Shown in pieces: positions 1-11,900 of a stretch of 64,000 nt of DNA (its first letter is position 1; the number at the start of each line of letters is the position of its first letter). The DNA lies in the NCBI GenBank assembly GCA_036245805.1, contig BTRK01000003.1:12874464-12938463 (forward strand). Reading direction: 5' to 3'. This DNA is from Pristionchus mayeri. Taxonomy: Eukaryota; Nematoda; Chromadorea; Rhabditida; Neodiplogasteridae. The position numbers were made by a program, and so were the translations under genes. The notes beneath the pieces were generated by a model. It was given only the letters and a program-made list of their open reading frames with translations, was not told where the DNA came from and made no database searches.

Positions 1-228
1 GGGGAAGTCATCTTTTTAAAATCCTCTCTGAAGCATAGTGACGTTTTCATTATGTACATATTTGAAAAAGTTTCTTTTTGACAAGCAGCTGCTTCTAATG
101 CTCGCCCAAACAAAAGGCGAGAGTGAATCCATCGCTGCCACCATTGACGATTTTTTACGCTCAGGAATGTGTGATTGAGACATTGAATGCATACATAGAA
201 ACATGCGATTGTAGCATTGTCAGGTTAC
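1..228. other. Downstream flank of EGAS-like gene, no exon assigned
   Basis: This stretch follows the last exon recognised in the minus-strand EGAS-like gene. It begins, in the gene's direction, with the splice donor GTAACC. A minus-strand frame stays open through it, but no splice acceptor gives a convincing continuation of the channel domain, so the remaining exons probably lie left of the window. Confidence 0.4.
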
Positions 229-1261
229 CTGAGATGAAGAAGCTTCTCTTCGTACGTGGCTGATATTAGCATGTCCTCGATGTCATATCCAAACTGCTCC
301 ACTTGGCCTTCCGTAAAGGCCGAAAGAATGGAAGGCATGGGCGCGATAAAGGGGGCAGATCCGCTGTTCTTCGACTTCGATATTTCCTGCAAGTGCACAC
401 AAATTTGATACTTTCACTGACGCGGAGCAGCCTTGAGATAACACCAGGCAATTCTGCATAACAACCAGCTTCGAAAGGGAATGTCTGTTTTAGATTGATT
501 GTTTCATTGTAGTGAATGGATATCAACTCACTCCCAGCAATTTAGTGATAAGGTCCTCATTGTTGCCGTTACCTCCAAGCATCGTGCCCACTGTCCCCAT
601 GTGCTCTCTGTCTGAATGTGAAAGTTAAGTGCAACTTAACTTTCTCGTGTATTATCCCATCAAAGTTTGATATGAGTGGAAAAATAACTCAGTGAGCAGA
701 ATGGTCCGATGAAATTGGCCGAACAGATGCATCTTGGTACTTCCTCCCGACATTCTGCATCACGATCGAGAGTGACACATCTGTTTTTTTTTCGAAGATA
801 ATTTATACTTGCATACTCTAACTGAAAAATGCGAGCACATTCAATTCTTACCTGTTTGGGTACAATGCTCCATCCGCTGTAATGAACGGTCCGCAAGAGG
901 AAGACCTGAAAGTCTAGTTTTACAAAAAAAATGTGTCTCCGGATGCTCTCAAGGAATGTGCTGGACTCATCCGTGAAGTGTCATCGTTGAGTCGGTTTTA
1001 CACGTCAAATGCGCATAAATTGGCTTCCAAAAACCTCAAAGAAACGTTTCTTACGAATTTGACGGTGGCTGGCAGGAGGGGGCATCAGTAAGGTTCCCGC
1101 TGACACATGAGACGTGGCACATACCGGATGCCGGATCTGAAAAAATGGGTATTATTGTACTTCAGCGAAATCGATAATGCCTCCCTGGAATCTGTGTGGA
1201 AAAGAACAAATGAACACCTGTCGTACCTTGGAGAACGTTGCAGCCAGAACCGCAGAATCGT
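229..1261 (-). CDS. EGAS-like protein: EGF-like domain plus DEG/ENaC channel domain (partial, six exons)
   Basis: Exons on the minus strand are 1227-1261, 1055-1136, 852-905, 689-780, 532-611 and 229-386. All have GT/AG borders and compatible phases (1,0 / 2 / 2 / 1 / 0). The conceptual protein starts within Cys-rich sequence (RFCGSGC, MCHVSCVSG, SSSCGPF), then an EGF-like stretch with spaced cysteines ending PRCICSANFIGPFCS. Next comes a Gly/Asn-rich linker and a segment containing EGQVEQFGYDIEDMLISATY, which resembles the extracellular part of degenerin/ENaC channels where a conserved Asp-Ile/Leu-Glu-Asp segment precedes the GNCYTFN region. An EGF module fused to an amiloride-sensitive-channel domain is the architecture of nematode EGAS proteins, predicted plasma-membrane cation channels. 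Both the 5' start (above 1261) and the membrane-spanning 3' part (off the left edge) are missing. The family call is by motif resemblance; a different EGF-containing membrane protein is possible. Confidence 0.55.
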
Positions 1262-1343
1262 CTGAAATGCACGAAAAATACTGGCTGAATTACTCAGGAG
1301 TAGGCGCCCCAGTTCTAATCAGCCCAGTTTTATCTTCCCCTAC

Positions 1344-1447
1344 GTGCCTCCCCTCCGCTAAAGTAAATTACAAGTTGAATACAGCCCTGAATCCAACTTG
1401 TGCTGGGATACAACTTTCAAAGCCCCTTTAGCGTAGAGGGAGGCCCC
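1344..1447. repeat. Imperfect inverted repeat
   Basis: GTGCCTCCCCTCCGCTAAAG near 1345 pairs with CTTTAGCGTAGAGGGAGGC at 1426-1444. An inner CAAGTTG/CAACTTG pair lies between. It looks like a small foldback of the type abundant across the window. No target duplication was found. Confidence 0.4.
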
Positions 1448-1594
1448 CATTGAAAAAAGGACTGATTATAACTCTGAGTAAGCGCTCTCCAGATATTCAG
1501 ATTGCAGCGTTAGAGATGTTCACTCACTTGGCTTCACAGGCCATTAGCTGTAGAACGAGGCAGAGTAGCTGGATCATCATCCTCTCTCTGAAGG

Positions 1595-1745
1595 AGCGTA
1601 CGGTGGAGAGTGAGAAAGGAGAGTGAGGTGGATAGCTTCGGCTCGTGGCTCACACTCTCTATCGCCCCCGAGAGCCGACTCTCTTCATATAGGACGCACT
1701 ACCACCTGCAAGAGTGCCGATAGAGAGAGGAAGACGAGAAGATAC
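1595..1745. repeat. GA-rich imperfect hairpin
   Basis: CACTCTCTATCG at about 1653-1664 pairs with CGATAGAGAGAGG at about 1720-1732, within a purine-rich tract of GAGAGTGAG repeats. The composition matches the CTCTC hairpin family seen at 11,513, 13,832, 22,428 and 38,216, but the ACCGGT loop is absent. Confidence 0.3.
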
Positions 1746-2670
1746 ATTGTCTTCTCACCCATTGGTGTATCTATGACAGCAAGGAGTCCTCTTAGTTTGG
1801 CTCGAGAAGCAGCCATCTGAGTCCTCATCTTACATCAAGGCGTCAATTAAGACCCAATAATTTTAATTTTTTTTTTCAATCTCGCTGCACTATTACTTCA
1901 ACTTCGATAGAGATAGTCATAAAGTTGATTTGTCACGACTTGGTTTATTAATTTTAACATTTTCTACGTATTCCAAATTAATTAATCCATGTTATCCGAA
2001 GCAGTTTCACATCAACTGATCTTCAGCGCTCAGCATTACCAGGGCATATCTTAACTTAACTCTTTAAGCAAAATAAGTGACATTGTCGTATCCGAACGCT
2101 AACATAAAATCACCATGGTATAGGGAGATACTGATACAAGTTCAGCTGAAGCGCTCTTAATTGAATGCAGTCATTGCAGCTTCTATTCATTGAAATATTT
2201 CTCCCCCTGTCTTGTTGTCGATCTACTTCTCTATTTGACACATCGCGGAGATCAAACGGCTAAAAAGGACAGCAGGGAGTTTGCCATCTCTCCATTCCTA
2301 GCAACACTATGAAGACAATGGGGCCAGAAAGCGAGGATACTGAGAATAGAGAGGAGTGGATAGGTGCTGATGTAACGACCATCCAAACAACCTACTGTAT
2401 ACTTGTTTATGTCAGGCCCAGCCAAATAACTCTTGATCATCTGATCATTTCTTGCTTCACCAAATTGTTCGGTGTACCATCCCTCTATTCAGTACCCTTC
2501 TAACCGGGCTAACCCAGAGTATATTTTGCGGATGAGTTTCTAAAAAATCATTTACCGAACTACGAGTGCAAAACTTATTCCGTTACATTCCTTTCTCGAA
2601 TATCATTATTCTTTATCGGGATTTTACTCATTCATTAGCAGTTTCGTTACATTGTTTTTTTTCAGTAAGA

Positions 2671-4503
2671 ATGCGCCTCCAAGGACTCATCATCCTAGTA
2701 CTACTTCTACCAATGGCGTTCGCGGCTGACAATTTCGCCGTGGACGTAGATGTCCTTCATGAGACTGAGGCAACAGAGGAAACCTGCAAGCAGGAATGTG
2801 CGAGCAATAGTAAGGTAAACTGTGTCGGACAATCCCAAATCGCAAACTTCCTGTATTTGTTATTCAGAAGTTTTTTTTTCTGTAAGTACATGCATAGTTA
2901 ATGTCTGATCTTTGCAGTGTCAGGGCATCTTCATGGAAGGGGGAACGTGTTACATTCTGGGCAATTCGGGTAAACACTAAAACAAAATGTTGGTGGCGAA
3001 CATAGTCGCTGGCATGTTTTAAATTCAGTGAATTAACTTTGAGTGTAAATCTAATACAGATTATGCACCGAGTTGCTCCTCAGGCAATACCGTCATTTAT
3101 GATCTAATCGGTGGGTACGCAACACAATTGAACACATACTTAAGAAGTTCAGTGTGCACAATACGTTGAACAAACGTTGATTTGAGCCATGACCAATTTA
3201 TAAAATATATTTGAGGATCATCTACTACTCCCTCAACCTCAACTCGGAAATCGTCCTTGACTACGCCCGCTAGCGCAAAGCCCACAACTGATATGTCATC
3301 ATCCACAAAAGGTTTTTTTTTCGGACACTGCACTAATTCTAAATAAAATAAGTGAACGATTCATTAATTTGAATTGTACATCATTTTTTCAGCAGGATCT
3401 ACCACGAACCCCACTACCCCGACTTTCTCCTCCGCATCTACGGTGACAAGTAAACTGTATTTGCTTTTTTTCACAAGCATACACTCTTTGCACGGTAAAT
3501 GCAAATATCAATCTAATATAATTTTGGAATATAGTGTTTCAAATTAAAACCTTTCTTTTCATAGCTGTTTCTACATCAACATCCACGTCCACACAGGCGA
3601 CGACAACAACGACGCCCAAGCTCTGTACTAAGACCTACGAACCTCCCGGTGATCGTGTTTGCTGTAAAATCATAATATTTACTTTTAGAAGCTGCCAAGG
3701 AGTTCATCTCTAGCTCGGATTGGTGCACTTGTATGTGGGCTTAGTATGAAGCATTTCATATCCATTTTCAATTCATTACTTTTAAAGGAGGAGTAAACTC
3801 AAAATTCAATTTATGAAGCTATCATATGCACTGCCTAGAGCTTCACGACGATAAGAAGCTCCGAAATTTTCGCATTTATATCCCCATTCCGAACAGAGTT
3901 AAAGCTAGTTGGCTGGGAGCCTTTAGGTGATGACGCACACAAACCCGATTACGCCCCTTTTGTTGCATATACTGGGCAAAGATAATTTTCCAAATTTGGT
4001 CTCGTTAGGGTGAGACCTAGTTGGCATGGGTGAGCGAGCTGTTTCCCACAGCACTCGCACCCCCATAAGTTGTTACTTTTAGTGGCGCCACAGTTCAAGG
4101 ACCCAAACATAATTTCTATCCGCGGATACCCCTGCGAATCGAAGAAAAAATGCCAAACGTAGGTGAATAGGGTCTCGCTAAATTACAGATATTACCATTC
4201 AGATGTGTGCTCTTCTCCAACCCGCCGAGCGGCCAATTCATTTGCTCGTACAACTATTATCCATTGCCGTGTGCCGAGAAGAACAGTAAAGGCTACTTTA
4301 GCGAGCTATGCGTATCAGTGAGTATTATAACTTGATCTTGTTTTATTAACGCATCGCAGTTCTTCTGAAACTACGATTTCATACCCATTGGGGCTACTAC
4401 TCCAAATTTCGCGTGGTGGGCTGCAGGCCAGCCTTCGAGCGCAACAGAGTGCTATAATTCTGGAAATGAATGCTTTTTAAATTCAACTTGCAAGGATCGC
4501 CCG
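2671..4503 (+). CDS. Secreted Cys- and Thr/Ser-rich protein, nine exons, in-frame TGA in last exon
   Basis: Exons are 2671-2814, 2918-2969, 3060-3110, 3393-3449, 3565-3648, 3689-3730, 4083-4158, 4203-4317 and 4360-4503; every junction is phase-compatible. TTTTTTTTCAG ends 5 nt upstream of the ATG and looks like a trans-splice acceptor. Residues 1-19 form a clear signal peptide (LIILVLLLPMAFA), followed by an acidic stretch, then CKQEC, CQGIF and SCSSG cysteines. A Thr/Ser/Pro linker encoded by exons 4-5 (TSTSTSTQATTTTT) is probably O-glycosylated, followed by a second Cys-rich half (YPCESKKKC, QFICSYNYYPLPC). The last exon opens TTC TTC TGA at 4360-4368; the following 45 codons stay open, hold four Cys and two Trp (FAWWAAGQ) and end at a GTATGT donor. 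This suggests TGG changed to TGA, or a truncated allele. The domain family is not recognised; a C-type-lectin-like or other nematode extracellular module is possible. Confidence 0.65.
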
Positions 4504-4937
4504 GTATGTATCCCTCTCGAGTCATACAAGTTTCTCCGACAAATAAAATTACTAGCTAAACAATAATTCTGTGATAAAACAATCACCTAAAAGGAGGAGT
4601 GTATAAAATATCCCTTTGAAAATAAGTGTAATGTTAATGAGCTTATGAAGTATTTTTTTAAAAAATATAGTTAAAATCGAAATGAGCGCTTACTTCGTTA
4701 CCAGAATACAATATTCATGTGCTAGAATTTTGTCTTATGCGAGGGGCTGTTATATCACAGCAATCTGACCCCCATTGTTCTCTCCAGAAAAGGGTAGACA
4801 AGGGATTACGATTTTGAATTTTCCCGCAAATCCCGAACTGCAAAACGCGGGGAATAGGCTGTTTGAAAGCGCTTCGATATTTCAAAACACTCTGAAACAC
4901 AAAACAATTACCTCCAATAAAGTTAGTTTGCGATAAT
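4504..4937. other. Noncoding stretch 3' of the secreted-protein gene
   Basis: An alternative read-through of the donor at 4504 stays open to TAA near 4563. Nothing else recognisable is seen. The segment at about 4917-4940 (TAAAGTTAGTTTGCGATAATC) also occurs inside the foldback at 17,718-18,392, so it marks an insertion or break point at the end of the gene B fragment. Confidence 0.4.
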
Positions 4938-5190
4938 CGGAGTCGGGGAGTGGTCGGTAGGGGGCTGCGGCGATGAGATGAGATCCCTTCTGTGGCTTCT
5001 CGCCAGCCATCTGAATTGATATTACGGTAAGACGACATGGTGTGCTACCGAAAACGGATCCGATTCGAGACCAACCTCGCTTCGCAGCTCCTTCAACGGT
5101 GTTCGCAGTTGCGCGTGGTGCGTGAAGGTGCGAGCAGTGGTGTAGCTGTGGCTACCGGGCACTCTGCAATACATGGTAAATAACCAAGCC
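4938..5190 (-). pseudogene. 5' fragment of unidentified 'gene B', locus A
   Basis: An upstream exon (about 5090-5180) ends at donor GTTGGT, and a second exon starts at ATG 5010 after ATTCAG (MAGEKPQKGSHLI). The same two exons occur twice in each palindrome arm. The best arm copy (52,168) adds a hydrophobic segment (VGVLVLLMAAALY), implying an N-terminal membrane anchor. Here the frame runs into sequence shared with the 17.7-kb foldback (CGATTATCGCAAACTAAC), so the rest of the gene is missing and the locus looks broken by an insertion or rearrangement. It lies immediately downstream of PITP in the same orientation, as in the arms. Confidence 0.45.
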
Positions 5191-5967
5191 GGAAACTGCT
5201 TGTAGATGAACACGGGGCACGGGACTGTTTTCAATTAGCAGTTTGATTCCGCCGCTATACTTGCATATTCTATCAGCATTAAATTAAATAAGGAAAAAAA
5301 TATAAACGCGCCTTTTCATCGAGCGCGCGGATGTCCGCCATCGTAAGCCGATGCAGTCGTCCATCCAGCAGAAGATCTGCAATTTGTGCCATTAGTGCAA
5401 CCCTTTTCCAGAGCGAACAGCCGTGAATGGGTGATCAATGTGCATTAACAAGACAAAGACGTAAATGAAGCGTAATCGTAAATCAATATTCAAAAATGCC
5501 ACATGTCCTTCGCAACGTGATCGTCGTCCCACCACTTTCATGTTTCATCGAACACTCATAAATGAACCGCGAAACACAAACCTTGTGGGGTACTGCTTGA
5601 GGGAGAAGCTCTCGACCATCTGCTGGAAGCCGAACCACTTGAAGTGCGCGGACACCAGCTTGTACGCGCACATCACCTGACATTCGATATTTAAATAATA
5701 TAATTAAAAACATTCTTCTTGAGAATCACACATTCGCTTGGCAACTTTTAGAATTCATGAGGGACCATCACAATCAAAAATGCAGATTGGCTAGGCCGAT
5801 CTAAGCTTCAAAAGTAGGTCCAATATGCATAGCTTCGACAAACAGAACTGCGTGCTAGTTATCATGCTACCCTCGAACGGTTCGGCTCCGGGCTTCTATT
5901 TCCGATACCAGTTTCATCAATAATAACGCTAGCTACTTTTCAGTTTCAAGGAAATGATATAGCGAAT

Positions 5968-6020
5968 CCCGCTATTCAAAGTAAAGCCCGCTATTCAAAG
6001 TAAAGCCCGCTATTCAAAGT
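5968..6020. repeat. Tandem repeat, 19-bp unit, about 2.8 copies
   Basis: CCCGCTATTCAAAGTAAAG is repeated head to tail inside the PITP copy A intron directly 3' of the exon ending at 6023. The arm copy has a single unit-like sequence here, so the expansion is local. Confidence 0.85.
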
Positions 6021-6458
6021 ACCGGCTCCGTGCCGTTCCTCCAGTCATTGACGAGCGGTCCTCTGCCCATCTTCTTCGACTGGTACAGGAAGGAGGACGT
6101 CTCCGGCTTGACGTCGGCCGCCACCAGGAACTCATTGTCGTTAGTGATGTTGATGAGGACGACCTCCGCTTCGCCAGCTCCTCCTTCGAGAGGTTGTGCG
6201 CCTGTATTTTAAATAATTAAATATTATTTTAAACACTTACAAATAATGAAACGTCAAAAACAGGTTGATCCCACGAGCATATTTTCGAATTTAACAATTA
6301 AATATAAACTAGTAATCGTTAATGTACGTGTCATTCAGTATCACGAGTGTAAGGTTGTGGGAAACTAAAGAACCGCGCTCTCAAGAGATAGAAGTACGAC
6401 ACAGAAGCGTCTTTGCACCTCTCATGTGACTTCAGTAATACTATACTCTACTTTCGGC

Positions 6459-6710
6459 ACTTCTGCAGTTGAGGGGCAAGAGACTCCGCCCACTTTTTCC
6501 TCTGCGTCTCTACTCACTACGCTCTCCCTAGGCGCCCTGCTTCCCCGATTGCGAAATAGGCGAGAGCGCCAGACAAGCAGGGTGCGCAGAGAGGACAGTC
6601 CTTTCCTTGTCATAGTTGGCGACCCGCGAAGCGGGTTGCCCAGTAAGCAACGTTAGGGGCTCCCCGCGAAGCGGTGGGCGGAGCCTCTTGCCCCTTAACT
6701 GCAGAAGCCC
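6459..6710. mobile_element. Foldback/MITE with about 25-bp inverted ends
   Basis: CTTCTGCAGTTGAGGGGCAA near 6460 pairs with its near-exact inverse ending at about 6706 (ACTGCAGAAG), and the pairing continues inward through the GGCGGAG motif. The interior is GC-rich with CGCGAAGCGG mini-hairpins at 6622 and 6665. It lies in the large PITP copy A intron. No target duplication was identified. Confidence 0.6.
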
Positions 6711-8493
6711 CCTACTTTCGATGCTATTTGTTTTTAGTTATTGGTAACTAGTAAACGATAATGTATCAAGCAGAGATATTACTCGTGGGTGGGTATCATG
6801 TGAGAACTACAAGCGAAACATCACTAGTAACACAGTCTAGTGTCCTCAAATTCTCACTCACATTCTCGGTCGTCCCCCGGTCGGACGGGTGGATGGTCTC
6901 GACCTTGAGGAGGAAGTTGTCCTTCATGTAGTCGGGGTTCGTCAGCACCGTCCGGCAGTACGGGTAGGCGTTCCAGGCCTTCTCGTGGATCGCCAGAGAG
7001 CCCTTGGGCGCGATATTGCGGATCAGCGTCGGGACCTAAAACAATTCAAACTTATTTATTTACCGATTAAATTTTAATAATCAATGGCTCATTAGCACTG
7101 GCCTTCGACTGGAGGTGGTAGATCTTGTGCGTGTACTGGCCGCGGTTTCTCTATTTCTCACTTATCCGCAACATAAAATGTAGCAAAATTATACCGTTTG
7201 GGACTAGTAGAGGAATAGTAAGAGGGAAACGAACCAACTCCCTCTCCGCCGCCAGTTTCGGCCTTGCTCGCCTCGGCCACGGAATACAATTGGCCAACTT
7301 GATACTCCTCTACGGTCAGCGGAAGGACGATACGACTGGAACGGTTACATAAGTGTAAAAAAATATTAAGAAAATGACAAAACAGTGGTGGAAAACCTAC
7401 TATTCCTTGACGATCATTCTCCTTGCTTCTACGTTCTACTCTGCTGACGACGAACGGACCGGCAGCGAACCGCTGAAACGGAACGAATGAGTGGGTGGCT
7501 CGAAATTAAACGAGGATTCAAAAACAAGACAAATGAGGGATTGAAGGAGGACTATATTAGTATTGATGTTATTGATGAAAAGCATTGGTATATCGCGAAG
7601 ATGGTGAGAAACAATGTCATTGGGTGGAAAAGGCGATTCAGTGAGTTCCTTCCAACACGGCAGTGCGAACGAGCACCGCAGATAAGAACTTGAGTCGGTA
7701 ATTCAACGCACGAATAATTGAATGCACATGCGAGAAGTGGCTACATAGCGGGTTGAATCAGCAGTATATAAATTACAAGTTGCTCGCAAGCCGAGGGAAA
7801 CAAAAGAAACTCGAAAACCAGTTAGCAAACTAGGCACCATAAGTTAAACAAGGTGTGTTCCTGCCTAAATTCATAGTGAGAAAGGTGAATAGGGTGATTC
7901 TCCCACGGAATATAACCAGATTTGACAAGAAAAAGCGAAAAAATGAGTGGAAAACGCGAAAAAATGCGAGGGAAAATTTATCCCAAGAACCGGGCCAAGA
8001 ACCGGCAAATGTCAAAAAAGTGTGGGAAACCTCACCAAGGCTCACGCGACGGTTCAAATTGTTGAATTATTTTCATTGCGAATTTACTACACTCCTAGGG
8101 ATGGCAACGGTGTTTACGAATGAGCAAAACAATTCACAGAATGGTACACAACTGAAAGCTATGCCTGCCCCATTCCGACTTTTCACTTTAGTTTTGTAAA
8201 AAAATGTTTAATTAATTAGAAAAACATTAACGAATGACAAGCAAACGGCCGACGCTTTCAGTCCAAGTGGAGCACATCGCAAGTCACGTTTTTTACTAAA
8301 ATTATCGCAAACTGAAATTCGGTTGCGTTGTAAAACTTTATGAACGGGGTTCAATAATTTTTTTCTCATGTTAACGGTACTCCGACAGCAATAAAACATC
8401 GCTTAAAAAATGGAAAAAAAAGGTTTAATATTGGTAGAACTTCAGAATCACTTGGTTACGATAGCGGGAACTAAAAAAAAAATTCATTTCCAC

Positions 8494-8596
8494 GCAGGGC
8501 GACATTAGTATATTTCTGGTTTTTTTTGCAGAGCATGCGTGATGGGATGATGGACCAAATATCACAAAATCTCGAACATACTAATGTCGCCCTTCA
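8494..8596. repeat. Hairpin element
   Basis: GGGCGACATTAGTAT at about 8500 pairs with ATACTAATGTCGCCC ending at about 8593, around an 70-nt loop. This is consistent with a short MITE or solo foldback. Confidence 0.6.
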
Positions 8597-8733
8597 AGAA
8601 AACGAAAAAACTGCATTTTCACAACGGTAAAATGCTCAACTTTGACGGCCTCATCCTCTAACATTTAATATTTTTATTTATTTTTATTGTGAAAACAATT
8701 TTTTGTGAATGATAATCTACTCAAACTGAGGAA

Positions 8734-8852
8734 ATGAACCCTCAACACTTAATTCTGAAAACATGCTTATTTTCGATCGCTTCGTGCGCCTTTATTTCTA
8801 CAGCATGCATCTTCTTGCCATGCTTATTGAAAGCAAAAGCGTCGGAAGGAGG
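8734..8852 (+). CDS. Possible short first exon with hydrophobic N-terminus
   Basis: ATG at 8734 opens a frame with a hydrophobic stretch (LFSIASCAFISTACIFLPCL) and reaches a GTAACC donor after GGAG. No following plus-strand exon was found before the minus-strand exons begin at 8982. It may be chance coding potential. Confidence 0.2.
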
Positions 8853-8981
8853 TAACCAATATTCCGTACTCAAAAATTTGAGCTGCCGTCCCTATACACT
8901 CCTATATTTTTTAAATTTTTATTTTTTCTTCGAAATAATATGTTTTCAATAGTAGATTTCAGTAAAAAGAAAGCAAAAAAA

Positions 8982-11900
8982 TTAAAAATATAAACTTTCA
9001 GGCTCCCGGATCCCTTTAACGCTCACCATCCTTTCAGGGAAGCTGAAGATTATTCGGACTCCGATTACGAATAGAGTCGAGAATGCAATGAACAAAATGG
9101 GAGTAACGGCTGGAAGCGCAGTATGGAGAAAATCGTAGAGTGTAAATATAACAAGCTGAAAATTGTTGGCAACTGTTACGAAATAATTTTAGGGAATGTG
9201 TTTTCCAAAAGTGGTGAAAACTCACTATTATACAACCGATAAATATCAGGGAGGTAAGACTGAATAGAGGATTATCAGTGACTTGTTCACCTTTTGATCC
9301 ATTCTGAAATCACAATAAATTCTTGGTAATAGATACCGTTTTAAATAGACAATATGCACGATCTCGATTGCATTTGTTTCCTCACTTTTTCATCGACTTG
9401 AATTTTGAAGACCAACATGCTCACGCAGAAAGCGATCCATGCCAGCGTGCAGAAGAACACGAATTGTCTCTCCATATTTGCAGCAATGCCTACACCTGCA
9501 GCTGATGCAGCACACAGTTGCAGCACAATGGAGAGACGGTAATAGCCGTTCATCTGCTAGTTAATTTAATATTTATTATTCTTTTTTGAAAATATTGAAA
9601 AAATGTGCATTAGTTCGGTGAGTAGAAGAGAGAGTTAGACAAATTTATTTATTTTTCTCACCTTGGGGACAGGATCGATGCTTCCTTCAATGCATGTCAT
9701 AAAGAAGACAACGACAATAGTTGAAACAATGGTAATCTGTAAAATTGAACGATATTGTATTTACAAAATATCACGTCATGCCAATAGCGTACCTTTCCCA
9801 GCTTCAGGCTCGGCTCGATGAAGAATAAAGAGAATAAACGATGCAATCTCACTCGCTAGAAGTAGGACATATCCAGCAGTGACTGTCACTGTTTTGTACT
9901 GTAATGACATATTTTGAATAATATCTAAGTTGCAATTAGCTTACTCCGCATTTCCATCCACTAGTGAGGGAGATGTACGAGTTGATCAAGAAGGCAACGG
10001 TGCTGAATAGAACAAGGGTAGATTTCCCCTATTTATCGAAATTTGTTTCGTTTCTCGTTGCGTCCTCGAATGTATTTTTTTTTGAAAATTTTCCCATACA
10101 TTCCTCTTATGTATGCGTACTTTCTCACCCGGATGGCAATAATGAAATAAAAAGAAGAACAAATTTCTTGAGAAGCCATACCTGATCAGCAAGTATTGAT
10201 CATCATGCATGCTAGGAGTGTATTGCCTCCAATGTTCGATTGCACCCATCCAAGAGTAAATGCAAACGACAAGTGTAGCAGTCAGCGTGAGCTGAACGGC
10301 GAGGCCCACGCGAAGACAGCCTCGAGCAGCCTGTAAGGTTAGAGTTCGATGAACGGGCCTTTACTCTCTTCATTTTGAGAGAGTGAATTGAATAGATGTT
10401 GAACTCTAACTATAATAACAGTCGAGATCATACAAAATAAGAGTGTGCAGTGAAGAGTGCTTCCATAATAACATGGTTTGCTGTTTCGGAAGCGCTTTGA
10501 AGAGGCAAACATATTAGTGAACAACGAACGAACAAACCCCGTACAGTCTGCACTCTATGAAGAAGAGAAGTGCGATGCTGAACATGTGGGGCCACTGCGG
10601 AATCTAAAAGATACATCTTGACAAGTTTAGCCCATTTTCTGAAAACAAACCCCATGAAAACGACTTGTGGCATTAACGAAACTGTACATGAATAACATCG
10701 AAGCGGAGGTCAGGAACATCAATGCATAGCAAATTTTGGCAACCACTTTGGCGTACTTCTGAAATGTTGGAGGTTGACATTAAACTATCACGAAGAAAAC
10801 ACTTTTTTTTAAAATTACGGTTGGTAATTCAAAATCAGGGCTGTCTGAGGTTTACTGACCAAATTGTGTAAACCTCAGAGAAACCCTGATTTTCACCTTC
10901 AACTTCTCCTCCGTTAGCACCATCATCCGCAAGATGAGCGAGTACATCAGGAGGAGGAGACATACTAGCGTACTCTGACTGCCTTGGGCACCGTAGCAGC
11001 TAGAGCCTACAATTAACGTTAATACTCAATAAATGCATGGCCAATTGAATTCAAGCACATAATATTGCAAATGATTACACCGAATTGGAGTAGTAAAGAT
11101 ATAAATAAGATAACTTTTGGAAAAGGAACTTGAATTCAGGTCACCGTCTCTCCTTTTTGAATGTTCTATCGATCGATTGAGAACCGAAAGATTACACATA
11201 ACGAATTAAGATTTTCTTGAACCCTTCACATGGTGTGTATATTTTTTTTAGAATTGGTCATTTTAGAACTTTACAAAGATTGACAAACGTGTCAAAATTC
11301 ATCTATGAGATTAAATCACTAAATTCGATCATTCTAAAATGATACACCCCACATTCCGACCTCCTTGTACTTTCCAGCAGTGGCTGAAACGCGTGCTGCC
11401 GCGCTGCGCTGTTGCAAGTATCGTGACAATCGTCAATGCAGCAGCCACGGCGAACATCCTTCGAGGATGCAGCTTTGTCTGAATTATGGTCCATTCATAG
11501 TCGATAAAAGCTGAGGGTCACTCTCTTCATTTCCCGAACTCTCTCACCGGTTGACCGGTCGAGAAAGTTCGGGGAATGAAGAGAATGACCCCTCAGCTTT
11601 TTCGACTATCAAACCAGTGTTAGACATTTTAAAGATTACAATGTTTTGCGATCCAGAAACTGCGAAAATTCATAGTTAAAGATAGTAGATAACGAGTATA
11701 AGTGTGAATGATTATTGTGTCAATTTGAAATATTCCCATTCTAATCGGACATCTTGTTATTTCTTACCATATCATACTTCCTGAAGCTGTACAAGCTCCA
11801 GATACAGGCACAGATCGTGATTATCATCATCGTTCCACGAGCGATCGGCCTCAAATTGTGTATTTTACAAACGGCCAGTCCATGCTTACCACATTTATTG

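Larger units (their letters stand above)
1262..2660. other. Intergenic region between divergent genes; two small imperfect hairpins
   Basis: No exon with clear splice borders was found. A minus-strand exon around 1515-1535 (ATGGCCTGTGAAGCC then GTGAGT) is conceivable as part of the EGAS-like gene but is unsupported. The region should contain the 5' regions of both the EGAS-like gene and the secreted-protein gene at 2671. Confidence 0.4.
5307..7417 (-). pseudogene. Class I phosphatidylinositol transfer protein gene, damaged copy (locus A)
   Basis: Exons: 7401-7417 (ATG, MIVKEY), 7235-7335 ([20 protein letters not shown]), about 7104-7142 (GQYTHKIYHLQSK), 6862-7035 ([20 protein letters not shown]), 6023-6201 (EFLVAADVKPETSSFLYQSK), 5582-5676 (MCAYKLVSAHFKWFGFQQMV) and 5307-5376 (FCWMDD...ADIRALDEKA). 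These follow the class I PITP order from the N-terminal VLP(C)[11 protein letters not shown] motif to the C-terminal helix. PITPs shuttle PI and PC between membranes. Damage: the segment joining GGGEGVG to GQYTHK is absent; the third exon lacks a GT donor; a 1-nt deletion breaks frame after AKR (about 6165); about 30 nt coding for RLFSKLHRE are deleted; and the last exon is one base short before LTMADIR. An acceptor GTTTCAG at about 7475 upstream of the ATG suggests it was once trans-spliced. Confidence 0.8.
7418..8981. other. Intergenic region between PITP copy A and the membrane-protein gene
   Basis: No exon-rich gene was found. It includes the presumed promoter side of PITP copy A and the 3' side of the membrane-protein gene, A-rich ORFs without splice logic, and a hairpin at 8494-8596. 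One candidate plus-strand exon lies at 8734-8852. Confidence 0.4.

Noticed and set aside
7487..7693. 68-codon plus-strand frame upstream of PITP copy A
   Set aside because: No splice sites, homologous motif or upstream signal; it overlaps the presumed 5' flank of the divergent PITP gene.
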